Source: an uncultured SAR86 cluster bacterium
GTDB lineage: Bacteria; Pseudomonadota; Gammaproteobacteria; Magnimaribacterales; D2472
Direction of reading: 5' to 3'
Length of the DNA stretch: 64,000 nt
Assembly: GCA_902595065.1 (NCBI GenBank)
Contig: CACJOM010000001.1
Coordinates: 131,463 to 195,462, forward strand
Positions 26,325 to 34,935 of the stretch are shown piece by piece. Under the pieces are notes generated by a model, which saw nothing but the letters and a program-made list of their open reading frames with translations, ran no database searches and was not told where the DNA came from. Made by a program: the position numbers and the translations under genes. Within the stretch, counting starts at the first letter, position 1. Each line of letters opens with the position of its first letter.

Positions 26325-28595
26325 TTAATTAAGTGTTCGAGCAAACAAATCTCTTACTTTATTATCAGCTCCAGCAACAGGACACATCATCATCTTTCTA
26401 ACATCTCTCACAGTAAAACCTATCTCTCTATTAGATTTTCTTAGACTTCCATCCAGCAATTTTTTAAAGTCTTCATCTCCTAAGGTTGTGCTGAACAAAT
26501 TAAAATAGCAACTCAAACAAGCATTATAAGCTCTCTCTAATCTTGCATTTTTTGCCTCGAGACTACCACTAAAGTAATAATTTATTATGAAAGCTCCATC
26601 ATCTTCTTTCAAAATATTACATGCTTCTGCAGAAGGAGATTTTTTGAAATCAGCGAATAATTCTTTTCTTTGTTGTCTTTTCTTTCTCTTTGCTTCCTCT
26701 TTCTTTCTTTCTTCTAAATCTGCATATAACGATAAATCTGTTTGTATTTTTACTGCAAGTTTTGCTAAAGGTGAATAAGCATTGGTATTTTGAGAAACGT
26801 ATATTGAAACGTTGCCTTCTAAGCATTGTTTAAATTGTGAAACCGCAAAGTTATCAGACACTGATTCATTAGCTAAAATTGCCCAGCCTCTGGCAACTCT
26901 ATCTGCATACGTTTCAGTTATTGTTGGTATTTCATTTTTAACAGTGCCAAGCAAATCAAGTGCTTCTTTAGCCTCCCTGCCTCTATAACAATTTTGTAAG
27001 CTTGATAAATCATAATAATGCTCAAGATACCTATTAAGTGCCACTTCAGAATCAATAAGTGGATTCTTTTTTTCGTAAGCTTCTCGTCTTATTCTTTTTC
27101 GAACTCCATCTTCATAGACAGTGTAAGTGTACAAATAATTCATTGAACTTGTTATAAGTTCTCTTTGCATCTCTCCAACATCGCTATTAAATTCCTCTGG
27201 TAAACTTTGCCAAGTTATAAAATCAGACGTATCGAATGCTTCAGGTGCACAATCTTGACTGTTATAGCCGCGTCTCCATTGCTTATCTTGAGGATAAAAC
27301 AAATTGCTATCTGCGCATTTACTAATATCATAAAATTTTGCATTAGGAGGTAAAGATTTAAAGTCAAGAAGATCTTTGTATACTTCTGATATATGCTTTT
27401 CTAAGTACTCTTGGTCCCCAACTGCAAGAGCATATCTTTGGTCTCTTTCTCTGTTTGTTGAGTAGTTTATATTTTCATAATCTGTTGGTTTCTCAAGCGC
27501 ATATTTTGCAATCAAATATAAAGAATTATTAGGAAGGTAAGATTTCTCAAAATCTTTAACCCCGAATTGGTCGAATTTAGAATCCATATCAAAACAATAA
27601 TCAGCAATCATTGGTATTTTTCCATCTTTGACTTCCAAGCCATCGCATAAAAAAGCATTGTTTATGGGATCGCCGGAAGCATCCATTCCAACTATCAATC
27701 CATTGAGCGAATCAATAGTAGTATTTTTAAAACTTAAAATAGGCGTAATACTGTTTATAGTTGTATTATTTCTACTCTGTTCAGAAAAATTTAAGAAGGT
27801 AAAATTTTTAAAACTAGAGTTTTGTGTTTCTAGAGATAAATTTAAAACACAACTCTTCCAATTTGTACTGCTATAGCATTCATCAGTAAATCTACCTACA
27901 TGACTATTTTTTAGAACAAAGTCTTCTATATCTGAATTAGAGATTTTCAAAGAGATTATAGCTTGCTCATCTTGTTCAATAAGCACTTCTATTTTTCCTG
28001 TTACATTGTCGAGTGTAAGATATGACGCAGCTACATTTTCCCCAAATTTTAAGTTTTCTAAAGACGAATCAATAATTTTAAAATTATCTAAAAGCGCAAC
28101 GTCATCTGGCCTGAATTTAGCTCCTTCAAAAGAAACGTTTTTGAACTTACTATTTTTAAAAGTTACATTCTTAATTGTTATTGCACTAATAACCAAGTCC
28201 TCAAGAGTAACATTTTCATAAATACATTCTTCTTCACACAATAAATCATTTGCTTCGATAGTGTTCTTGTTAAAATCTTTAACAAGAAAAATTTCGCCGT
28301 CTAAATAATTTATTCTTTGTGAAATTTTGTTATTTAAAAAAATTTCATCCGCAATCAAGTCACCACTTTCTGAGAAATAAGCTTTTTTGATTGTTTTTCC
28401 ATCTTCGAAAGAAATTGTATTTTTTATAACGGTCCCTTCATTATAGTAATCTGAAGCTATGCCGGAGAATAGATTGCCATCTTTATAAGCCAATCCATTT
28501 TCAAAATTTATATCTTGAAGGTTAGAATCGCTTGAACAACTAATTATAAAAATTAACAAAAATGAATTTATTAAAAATATCTTTATTTTATTCAT
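26325..28595 (-). CDS. large lipoprotein with YwqK/MORN-like and pentapeptide-like repeats, mini-island B
   Basis: This protein of about 756 residues has no family I can name. The start is ATG 28595: it opens a lipoprotein signal (MNKIKIFLINSFLLIFIISC, lipid Cys 20) and has AAGGG upstream; an upstream basic extension is less likely. Residues about 25-100 contain YwqK/MORN-variant repeats (YKDGNLFSG, FEDGKTIKKAYF, YLDGE). About 110-190 is a pentapeptide-like stretch (VTFKNSKFKNVSFEGAKF). The middle and C-terminal parts (with YADLEERKKEEAKRKKRQQR, a charged helix) are unfamiliar. It would be anchored to the outer or inner membrane. As the sole gene of the element it may be an exclusion, immunity or surface factor; that is speculation. 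Confidence 0.7.
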   Translation of the reverse strand: MNKIKIFLINSFLLIFIISCSSDSNLQDINFENGLAYKDGNLFSGIASDYYNEGTVIKNTISFEDGKTIKKAYFSESGDLIADEIFLNNKISQRINYLDGEIFLVKDFNKNTIEANDLLCEEECIYENVTLEDLVISAITIKNVTFKNSKFKNVSFEGAKFRPDDVALLDNFKIIDSSLENLKFGENVAASYLTLDNVTGKIEVLIEQDEQAIISLKISNSDIEDFVLKNSHVGRFTDECYSSTNWKSCVLNLSLETQNSSFKNFTFLNFSEQSRNNTTINSITPILSFKNTTIDSLNGLIVGMDASGDPINNAFLCDGLEVKDGKIPMIADYCFDMDSKFDQFGVKDFEKSYLPNNSLYLIAKYALEKPTDYENINYSTNRERDQRYALAVGDQEYLEKHISEVYKDLLDFKSLPPNAKFYDISKCADSNLFYPQDKQWRRGYNSQDCAPEAFDTSDFITWQSLPEEFNSDVGEMQRELITSSMNYLYTYTVYEDGVRKRIRREAYEKKNPLIDSEVALNRYLEHYYDLSSLQNCYRGREAKEALDLLGTVKNEIPTITETYADRVARGWAILANESVSDNFAVSQFKQCLEGNVSIYVSQNTNAYSPLAKLAVKIQTDLSLYADLEERKKEEAKRKKRQQRKELFADFKKSPSAEACNILKEDDGAFIINYYFSGSLEAKNARLERAYNACLSCYFNLFSTTLGDEDFKKLLDGSLRKSNREIGFTVRDVRKMMMCPVAGADNKVRDLFARTLN

Positions 28596-28660
28596 TAGAT
28601 TATCACCCTTATTTTGTCGTTTTCTTCTTACCATACCTTTATGTTTTTTAGTAAGTGACC

Positions 28661-28747
28661 AAACTTTGCGCTAAAGTTTGTATCTACAGAACAAAAATAC
28701 TATAAGAATAAAGATATTGTCAAAAGTTTGTATTAAGTTTGTATCTA
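28661..28747. repeat. cluster of direct and inverted repeats beside the guaA junction
   Basis: AAGTTTGTATCTA occurs at 28674-28686 and again at 28735-28747, with AAGTTTGTATTAA at 28724-28736. The first copy is also half of an inverted repeat, AAACTTT-GCGCT-AAAGTTT at 28661-28679. Spacing from the core (about 40-110 bases) and the short, repeated form suit integrase or excisionase arm-binding sites. The region also holds the lipoprotein gene's promoter. Confidence 0.5.
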
Positions 28748-28766
28748 AATAATCTTTATTTTATAG

Positions 28767-28799
28767 GGTTTTCAGACGATTTCATTACTCCCACTCAAT
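28767..28799 (-). other. attachment-site-like junction at the true guaA 3' end
   Basis: GGTTTTCAGA at 28767-28776 is the element-side arm shared with 26197-26206. Twenty bases from its start comes ACTCCCACTCAAT (28787-28799), the final codons of guaA. Beyond it the sequence is guaA coding, with no second arm, as expected for the chromosome/element junction that restores the gene end. Confidence 0.6.
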
Positions 28800-30368
28800 A
28801 GTTGCTGGTGGCTTGCTTGAAATGTCATAAACCACCCTACTCACCCCGTCCAATTCATTAACAATTCGATTTGAGACATGCGCCAAAAAGTCATATGGAA
28901 GCCTTGCCCAAGTTGCGGTCATAAAATCTACTGTCTCAACTGCTCTAATCGCTATCACATCGGCATATCTCCGCTCATCACCAACAACTCCAACTGATTT
29001 AACTGGAAGAAATGCACAAAATGCTTGGCTTACATTATCGTATAAGCCTGCTTTAATTAATTCCTCAATGAAAATTGCGTCAGCATTTTGAAGAATTAAA
29101 ACTTTTTCTTGGGAAATCTCACCAAGAATTCTGACTCCTAATCCTGGGCCAGGGAATGGATGCCGATTTAACATCTCCAATGGAAGGCCAAGCTCAGAAC
29201 CCATTGTCCTAACCTCATCTTTAAATAAATCACGTAAAGGCTCCACTAATTCCATCTTCATATCATCAGGAAGGCCTCCAACATTATGGTGAGATTTAAT
29301 CACCCTAGCCTCTTTAGATTCTGACTCTGAAGATTCAATTACATCAGGATAAATAGTGCCCTGTGCTAGAAAATTAATCTCATCTTTTAATTTTGCTGCC
29401 TCATTATCAAAAATATCAATAAAAGTTCTGCCAATAATTTTTCTTTTCTGCTCTGGGTCTGAGATACCCTTAAGATGTCTATAAAAAACTTTCTTTGCAT
29501 CAACAACTAATAAATTTAAATCAATCTTATCTTTGAATAAATTTTCTACCTCTTCGGCTTCATTTTTTCTAAGCAATCCATTATCAACAAAAACACAAAT
29601 TAAATTTTTTCCAATCGCTTGATCTAATATCATCGCTGTAACAGAAGAATCTACTCCGCCTGATAAACCAAGTAATACCTTTTGATCTCCTACTGTTTCT
29701 TTGATCTCATTTATTCGTTCCTCAATAAGATTTTCCATTTTCCATAGCGCCGCACACTTAGATATCTTGAATGTAAAATTTTCTAATACTGTAGTACCCT
29801 GTTTTGTGTGGGTAACCTCGGGATGGAACTGCAATGCATAAATGGGTTTTTGAACATGCTCCATTGCAGCTATTGGAGCTGATGCAGTTGATGCAATTAA
29901 ATTAAATTGATCTGGCAGAGTTGACACATGGTCTCCATGACTCATCCACACATCAATTGAGGATCCAGAGCTAAACCCATCAAAAAGCAAAGATGATTTT
30001 TCCAATAAGATTTGAGCATGGCCAAATTCTTTATTTTTTGACGAAGAAACTTGACCCCCAAATTGCTCAGCAAGAGTTTGCATCCCGTAGCAAATTCCTA
30101 AGACAGGAACATCTAATTCAAAAATAATTTCAGGAATTCTTGGAGTATTGGATTCAGTAACTGATTCTGGGCCTCCAGATAAAATTACTCCTTTGGGATC
30201 AAGGGATTTAATTTTTTCAGTTGAAACATCCCAGGGAAGTATTACCGAAAATACGTTTAAGTCCCTTATTCTTCTGGCAATGAGTTGAGTGTATTGTGAG
30301 CCGAAGTCCAATACCAAAATCGTATCAATATTTTTCTTATCTAAAGAGAGATTATTGGAATTACTCAT
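28785..30368 (-). CDS. guaA: GMP synthase (glutamine-hydrolysing)
   Basis: This complete 527-residue GuaA makes GMP from XMP, glutamine and ATP. The class I glutaminase domain (about 15-210) has the nucleophile C93 in GICYGMQ and a late LQFHPEV triad His/Glu. The ATP-pyrophosphatase domain has [16 protein letters not shown] (P-loop SGGVDS), and the C-terminal dimerisation domain ends [11 protein letters not shown]. The last codons coincide with the att-like core repeated at 26217 and 23576, so any insertion has preserved the protein end. guaA is known as an integration hotspot for genomic islands. No clear Shine-Dalgarno precedes ATG 30368; a four-copy tetranucleotide repeat does. Confidence 0.97.
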   Translation of the reverse strand: MSNSNNLSLDKKNIDTILVLDFGSQYTQLIARRIRDLNVFSVILPWDVSTEKIKSLDPKGVILSGGPESVTESNTPRIPEIIFELDVPVLGICYGMQTLAEQFGGQVSSSKNKEFGHAQILLEKSSLLFDGFSSGSSIDVWMSHGDHVSTLPDQFNLIASTASAPIAAMEHVQKPIYALQFHPEVTHTKQGTTVLENFTFKISKCAALWKMENLIEERINEIKETVGDQKVLLGLSGGVDSSVTAMILDQAIGKNLICVFVDNGLLRKNEAEEVENLFKDKIDLNLLVVDAKKVFYRHLKGISDPEQKRKIIGRTFIDIFDNEAAKLKDEINFLAQGTIYPDVIESSESESKEARVIKSHHNVGGLPDDMKMELVEPLRDLFKDEVRTMGSELGLPLEMLNRHPFPGPGLGVRILGEISQEKVLILQNADAIFIEELIKAGLYDNVSQAFCAFLPVKSVGVVGDERRYADVIAIRAVETVDFMTATWARLPYDFLAHVSNRIVNELDGVSRVVYDISSKPPATIEWE

Positions 30369-30375
30369 GCTTAAT

Positions 30376-30394
30376 AATGAATGAATGAATGAAT
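30376..30394 (+). repeat. tetranucleotide repeat (AATG)4 in the guaA leader
   Basis: Four AATG units plus AAT lie 8-26 bases upstream of the guaA start codon (read as repeated ATTC on the coding strand). They occupy the usual ribosome-binding region. Copy-number slippage there could alter spacing, but no regulation is shown. Confidence 0.7.
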
Positions 30395-30427
30395 TTATAT
30401 TATAAAGGAAACTATATTAAATCTTTC

Positions 30428-30994
30428 TTAAGATATAAATGGTTTGATTTTTTCAGCAAGATCGGAAAGTTCTGGCTTAAACTCAATGATTTCATCCATA
30501 GATAAACCCTCAAGCTCATGAGGAAAGACGAGCCATTTCTCAGTTTCATGAATATAAAAGTCAGGTTTTCTATTTGTTTTATTTTTCTTTGGTTTAAAGT
30601 ATGGGGTGGCTACTTTAATTTCAGGTGTATTTTTTTTACAAGCAGTTTGAAGATCTAAAATTATTTTTTGAATAGATATTCCAGTATCATGCACATCATC
30701 GACAATTAAAAGCGAATCTTCTGATTCAACCTGTTTAATAATATAGTTAAGGCCATAAACTTGAACCTGACTATCTCTTTCATCTATTCCTTTGTAATGA
30801 GAAGTACGAATTGCAATATGATCTGAAGATAGACCGAGAACATCTAAAAACTCCTGAACAGCTATGCCAATTGGGGCTCCACCTCTCCAAACGCCAATAA
30901 TATAATTTGGGCGGTAACCACTTTCATAAACTTTCCAAGCAAGCTTAAATGAATCACTTAATAGCTCATCAGCTTGAATAAATAATTTATCCAT
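30428..30994 (-). CDS. purine phosphoribosyltransferase family protein
   Basis: This 188-residue type I PRTase has the PRPP-binding loop LLIVDDVHDTGIS and an early YIIGVWRGGAPIGIAVQ, resembling hypoxanthine or xanthine-guanine phosphoribosyltransferases. It would salvage a purine base to its nucleotide with PRPP. Base specificity cannot be read from the sequence. It lies 59 bases upstream of guaA on the same strand and 18 bases after the TonB receptor gene, which supports a purine role and possible co-transcription of all three. Confidence 0.85.
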   Translation of the reverse strand: MDKLFIQADELLSDSFKLAWKVYESGYRPNYIIGVWRGGAPIGIAVQEFLDVLGLSSDHIAIRTSHYKGIDERDSQVQVYGLNYIIKQVESEDSLLIVDDVHDTGISIQKIILDLQTACKKNTPEIKVATPYFKPKKNKTNRKPDFYIHETEKWLVFPHELEGLSMDEIIEFKPELSDLAEKIKPFIS

Positions 30995-31012
30995 TATTTA
31001 TAAATTGCCAAA

Positions 31013-33400
31013 TTAATAGCTCATACTTAATCGAACTATGAATTGACGAGGCGGAATAAGCTCTAATCCAGTTGCAGCCACACCAAAGACATCTGTCATG
31101 CTTGAGTTAACGCCATCTTCATCTGTCGCATTAAGGATTTTAAAATCCAGTCCCCATTTATCTCCTACAAAATCAATGCTTGCAGAAAGATTCAATAAAT
31201 CATAAGAATCAATAGCATCAACAATAGTGTTATTTGATACTCTTTGTTGGAAGTCACCTCTATGAATGTACTGCATTATCCCAGTAAACATACTTCCAGA
31301 AGCAAGCGCTGTTTCATAAGTGAGGCTGATGTCCGCTGAAAACTCTGGACTCTTTGCTAACTCATTACCCTTAACATTTTCTCTTAAGCCATAGCGCAAA
31401 TCTTCTTGACCAAAGAAATATTGATATGCATCTACGTTATCCAAGACCATGTAATCTGAAGTGACCTCTGAATCAAGAAATGATAGATTCATATCTAAAA
31501 TTAATGAGTCACTTAAAAGGCCTTTAAATTCTATTTCAAGACCAGACATTTCTGATTCTGGTATATTTGCTACCCCGCCTCTATATGGATCTGGATCAGT
31601 AGCTTGAAATTGAAGATTCTCATAGGTGTATGAGAAGGCTGCAATATTGGCACGCGCTCTTCCATCCATTAAATCTGTTTTCAAACCAAACTCAATTGAA
31701 TCAACTGTCTCAGCGTCAAATGTAGGAAATACTAATGCAGGGGCTAAAGGTCTTCCAGCAGCAGCATCTTCTACTTCAGTAAAACCAAATGTTAAATTGC
31801 TACCGCCAGGCTTGAAGCCTCTCGAAAAGGATAGGTATGCCATAGCTGAATCGGACAAGTCTAATTCACCCGTTATCTTTCCAGTGGTCTCATCTGATGT
31901 ACCCTTTTCTGTAAAAGTCTCCACATTGAAAAAATTAGTAACATTGGTTTCAAATGTATCTTCTGAATATCTCATCCCAGCAACCAAACGAAAATCATCA
32001 CTGACGCTGTATGTTCCTTGCCCATAAAATGAATATGATTCTCGGGTTGGACGCGCATCAGTCACAAAATCCCAATCGGCTCCGAAGACATCAAACCTAC
32101 CTGGAATGCCGTAATCATGGGTGTAGCAATATGCAGAATTTGCAAAGGACTCTCCGCATAGATATCTTAATTGGCCAGTTAGGTCATTGTCTCTATATCC
32201 CCTTATAGTATTTTCTATTTCATGCTCCATATAGAAAGCACCAATTGTCCAATCAAGCTTTCCATTTAGGATTGGTTCATTGGAAATTAAATTAATTTCA
32301 AACGTAGTTGTATCTACAATAGAGGTTTCAGGGTTGAATTCAGCTCTTTGATAACGCGCATATTTGCATTCGTCAGGCTGAGGAAAAATTTCTATACAAA
32401 CTTGTTGAACTGGAGGTAATCCTGGAATAGATTTAACAAAGTCACCGAAGTTATGTCTATCATTATCTCTAACGACCAAAATATCATCCTCTTGGATGCT
32501 AGCCATGGCTCTAAGAGATGCAAACCCTAAATCAGATTCATAAATTGCAGCAAAAACTGATGAAGTTAGTTCATGTTTCGATAAAGTGTCTTGGGATAAT
32601 TTTCTTATATTTGGAGTGGGATCATCAATACCCCGCATAGCCGATCCATTTCTATCAACTTCAAAAAACTGACCGAAAAATCTTAAGCTTGAGCTCTCAT
32701 CTAGATCAATAAGCAGATCACCACGGAAACTAACGCTGCTTGCATCATCCAAGTCTTGTCCAGTGAAAACGTTATCAGTAAAACCATCTCTCTCAGTGAT
32801 GGCAAAAGAAACTCTGCTGGCAATATTTGAGCCAAGAGGAATATTGTTAGATGTACGAAATTTTGTTAAACCATAATTACCAAAAGTAATGTCAGATTTA
32901 CCTAAATATTCATCCATTGATGGTTTTTTACTGATGACATTAATGGCTCCACCGGTTGAGTTTTGACCAAATAAGGTCCCTTGTGGCCCTCTAATAACCT
33001 CAATTCTATCTACATCAATAAAATCAGTCTGGAGTGCAAATGGAGAGGCAATAAAAATTCCATCCATGTGAAATGCTACTGATGGAGCTGCAATAGCATT
33101 TTGATTTGTTTCATTGCCAACTCCCCTGATAGAAATAACAGTTTTGTAGCCCTCATTTTTAGCAACAGTTACTCCAGGAACAATTGCGCTTAAATCTACC
33201 ATTGATTCGATATTTTTAGATTCAATATCCTGGTCACTTATAGCTGTAACTGCTTGCGAAATATCTTGAAGACTCTCACTTCTCTTTTCGGCTGTGACAA
33301 ACACTTCTTCAATTACATTGTCTTGGGCCCATAAAGGCAACCCAAAAAGTAATAATGAAATTGATAAAAAGAAATTTCTATTAAAGGGAATGCGGTTCAT
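31013..33400 (-). CDS. TonB-dependent outer-membrane receptor
   Basis: This 795-residue receptor has a signal peptide to about residue 26 (LLLFGLPLWAQ) and EEVFVTAEKRSESLQD as the TonB-box and plug start. The plug domain extends to about 155 with DRIEVIRGPQGTLFGQNS and GGAINVISKKP. A 22-strand barrel-type region follows, ending in the aromatic beta-signal QFIVRLSMSY. ATG 33400 is used because GGGTGA lies just upstream; an in-frame GTG at 33409 is part of that ribosome site. Substrate is not diagnosed by sequence. Its position between a purine phosphoribosyltransferase/guaA and a purine permease/guaB suggests nucleoside or purine uptake, which is inference. Confidence 0.92.
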   Translation of the reverse strand: MNRIPFNRNFFLSISLLLFGLPLWAQDNVIEEVFVTAEKRSESLQDISQAVTAISDQDIESKNIESMVDLSAIVPGVTVAKNEGYKTVISIRGVGNETNQNAIAAPSVAFHMDGIFIASPFALQTDFIDVDRIEVIRGPQGTLFGQNSTGGAINVISKKPSMDEYLGKSDITFGNYGLTKFRTSNNIPLGSNIASRVSFAITERDGFTDNVFTGQDLDDASSVSFRGDLLIDLDESSSLRFFGQFFEVDRNGSAMRGIDDPTPNIRKLSQDTLSKHELTSSVFAAIYESDLGFASLRAMASIQEDDILVVRDNDRHNFGDFVKSIPGLPPVQQVCIEIFPQPDECKYARYQRAEFNPETSIVDTTTFEINLISNEPILNGKLDWTIGAFYMEHEIENTIRGYRDNDLTGQLRYLCGESFANSAYCYTHDYGIPGRFDVFGADWDFVTDARPTRESYSFYGQGTYSVSDDFRLVAGMRYSEDTFETNVTNFFNVETFTEKGTSDETTGKITGELDLSDSAMAYLSFSRGFKPGGSNLTFGFTEVEDAAAGRPLAPALVFPTFDAETVDSIEFGLKTDLMDGRARANIAAFSYTYENLQFQATDPDPYRGGVANIPESEMSGLEIEFKGLLSDSLILDMNLSFLDSEVTSDYMVLDNVDAYQYFFGQEDLRYGLRENVKGNELAKSPEFSADISLTYETALASGSMFTGIMQYIHRGDFQQRVSNNTIVDAIDSYDLLNLSASIDFVGDKWGLDFKILNATDEDGVNSSMTDVFGVAATGLELIPPRQFIVRLSMSY

Positions 33401-33418
33401 TAAAATCACCCTAAGTTT

Positions 33419-33453
33419 ATTATATTAATTATTTAAAAGTTTCTAAGAAACTT
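33419..33453 (-). promoter_or_regulatory. candidate promoter and operator for the TonB receptor gene
   Basis: On the minus strand a TATAAT box (plus 33424-33419) lies about 20 bases before the ribosome site. A perfect 7-3-7 inverted repeat, AAGTTTC-TAA-GAAACTT (33437-33453), covers the position of its -35 element. A repressor site overlapping -35 is the simple reading. No known consensus was recognised. Confidence 0.4.
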
Positions 33454-33570
33454 GTATATCTTCTTTTGATGCAACATTAATGCCAAAAGACTGAAAATAG
33501 ATATAAATTAAATTTTCAGCTAAGAGAGCTTTAAATTATTGGATCAATCTATATTTGCTTAAAGTTATAT

Positions 33571-33600
33571 TTGAACTTATAACAATCTAATATTATAAGT
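33571..33600 (+). promoter_or_regulatory. candidate promoter with dyad for the purine permease gene
   Basis: TTGAAC (33571-33576) and TATAAG (33594-33599) are separated by 17 bases, giving a leader of about 30 bases before ATG 33637. An inverted repeat ACTTATAA / TTATAAGT (33575-33582, 33593-33600) lies across the promoter spacer and could be an operator. The sequence does not match the enterobacterial PurR consensus. Confidence 0.45.
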
Positions 33601-33636
33601 TGTAAACTTAAATTTTAAATACAAATATCAAATTTA

Positions 33637-34926
33637 ATGCTAGAAAAAATTTTCAAGTTAGAAGAAAACAATACGTCAATTAAAACTGAATTAGTTGCTG
33701 GTTTTACTACATTTATAACAATGGCCTATATTATTTTTGTTAATCCACAAATGATGTCGATGGCTGGGATGGATCAGGGAGCTAGTTTTGTAGGGACTTG
33801 CTTGGCTGCAGCAATAGCATGCATGTTCATGGGTCTTTATGCCAATTGGCCAATTGGATTAGCTCCTGGAATGGGGCTAAATGCATTCTTTACCTATACA
33901 GTAGTTGGTGAGATGGGATATTCGTGGGAAATAGCTCTTGGTGCAGTTTTTATCGCTGGTATTTTATTTTGGATAATGAGCATTACTCCTGTTCGGCAAT
34001 GGATGTTAGAGAGTATACCTATGAATCTTAGGATAGCTATGGGCTCCGGTGTAGGTCTTTTCATTGGACTTATTGGTTTAAAAAATGGTGGCATCATAGT
34101 CCCAAATGAAGCAACACTACTCAGCATGGGCAATTTTTTGAGAACTGAAACCATCCTTTCAATGCTCGGATTTCTTGTAATAGCAATTCTTGCAGTTAGA
34201 AAAGTGCCGGGTTCAATACTCATTGGCGTAATGATAGTAACAGTTGCATCAATTTTTATTGGCATTGTCCAATTTCAAGGTTTGATCTCCTCCCCTCCAG
34301 CCTTTATGCCAGTATTCATGAAATTAGATATTATGGGGGCACTAGATTTAGCTATGATTAGCGTGATTATGTCCTTTCTGTTCGTAAACTTATTTGATAC
34401 TGCAGGAACGCTTCTTGGAGTTGCTAATCAAGCCAAGTTAGTGGATGAATCTGGAAATGTGAATAATCTTGATAAAGCTCTAAAGGCTGATAGCTCTTCA
34501 AGTGCTGTTGGAGCTTTCTTGGGATGTGCACCTGTTACAAGCTATGTTGAAAGTTCTGCTGGTGTTGAAACTGGTGGTAGAACAGGATTAACTGCGGTAA
34601 CTGTAGGTCTATTATTTTTAATTGCAATTTTCTTTTCACCTTTGGCAAGTATCATCCCAGCACATGCAACTTCCGGAGCGCTTATATATGTAGCGATATT
34701 AATGTTGAGTGGAATGGAAAGACTGAACTGGTCAGACACATCGGAACTTCTTCCGGCATTGATAATAATTGTGATGATTCCGTTAACTTTTTCTATCGCA
34801 AATGGAATAGCCCTAGGCTTCATATCTTATGTTGTTCTAAAAATTGCATCTGGAAGAATTGAAGAAATATCTGCCGGTGCCTGGTTTTTAACTTTAGTAT
34901 TTTTATCTAAATTTATATTTCTTTAA
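33637..34926 (+). CDS. NCS2/AzgA-type purine permease
   Basis: This 429-residue transporter of the AzgA-like branch of NCS2 (adenine, guanine, hypoxanthine:proton symport) has 12 or more hydrophobic segments. Family motifs are ELVAGFTTFITMAYIIFVNP at the N-terminus, GLAPGMGLNAFFTY, and SYVESSAGVETGGRTGLT, which supplies substrate-binding residues. It would sit in the inner membrane. No clear ribosome site precedes the ATG. It converges on guaB with 9 bases between stops and is divergent from the TonB receptor across 236 bases holding two dyad-containing promoters. Together these suggest an outer- and inner-membrane purine uptake pair. Confidence 0.9.
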   Translation: MLEKIFKLEENNTSIKTELVAGFTTFITMAYIIFVNPQMMSMAGMDQGASFVGTCLAAAIACMFMGLYANWPIGLAPGMGLNAFFTYTVVGEMGYSWEIALGAVFIAGILFWIMSITPVRQWMLESIPMNLRIAMGSGVGLFIGLIGLKNGGIIVPNEATLLSMGNFLRTETILSMLGFLVIAILAVRKVPGSILIGVMIVTVASIFIGIVQFQGLISSPPAFMPVFMKLDIMGALDLAMISVIMSFLFVNLFDTAGTLLGVANQAKLVDESGNVNNLDKALKADSSSSAVGAFLGCAPVTSYVESSAGVETGGRTGLTAVTVGLLFLIAIFFSPLASIIPAHATSGALIYVAILMLSGMERLNWSDTSELLPALIIIVMIPLTFSIANGIALGFISYVVLKIASGRIEEISAGAWFLTLVFLSKFIFL

Positions 34927-34935
34927 CAGAGCAAG

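Larger units (their letters stand above)
26217..28797. mobile_element. putative mini-island B, integrase-less, between att-like sites
   Basis: This is a segment of about 2.58 kb from the middle att-like copy to the real guaA end. It is filled by one large lipoprotein gene (26325-28595), with a tRNA 3'-half remnant at its outer end and direct repeats of AAGTTTGTATCTA at its guaA end. No recombinase gene is present. Its size closely matches mini-island A. I infer a second cis-mobilisable element integrated in tandem; decay of a larger island is the alternative. Confidence 0.5.

Noticed and set aside
26261..26340. Complete tRNA gene on the minus strand
   Set aside because: Only the T-arm, variable and acceptor 3' parts can be formed; there is no D-arm or acceptor 5' strand at the right distance, so I call a remnant.
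31626..32208. Plus-strand reading frames inside the TonB receptor gene
   Set aside because: They are shadows of a clear minus-strand receptor and show no domain or start signals.
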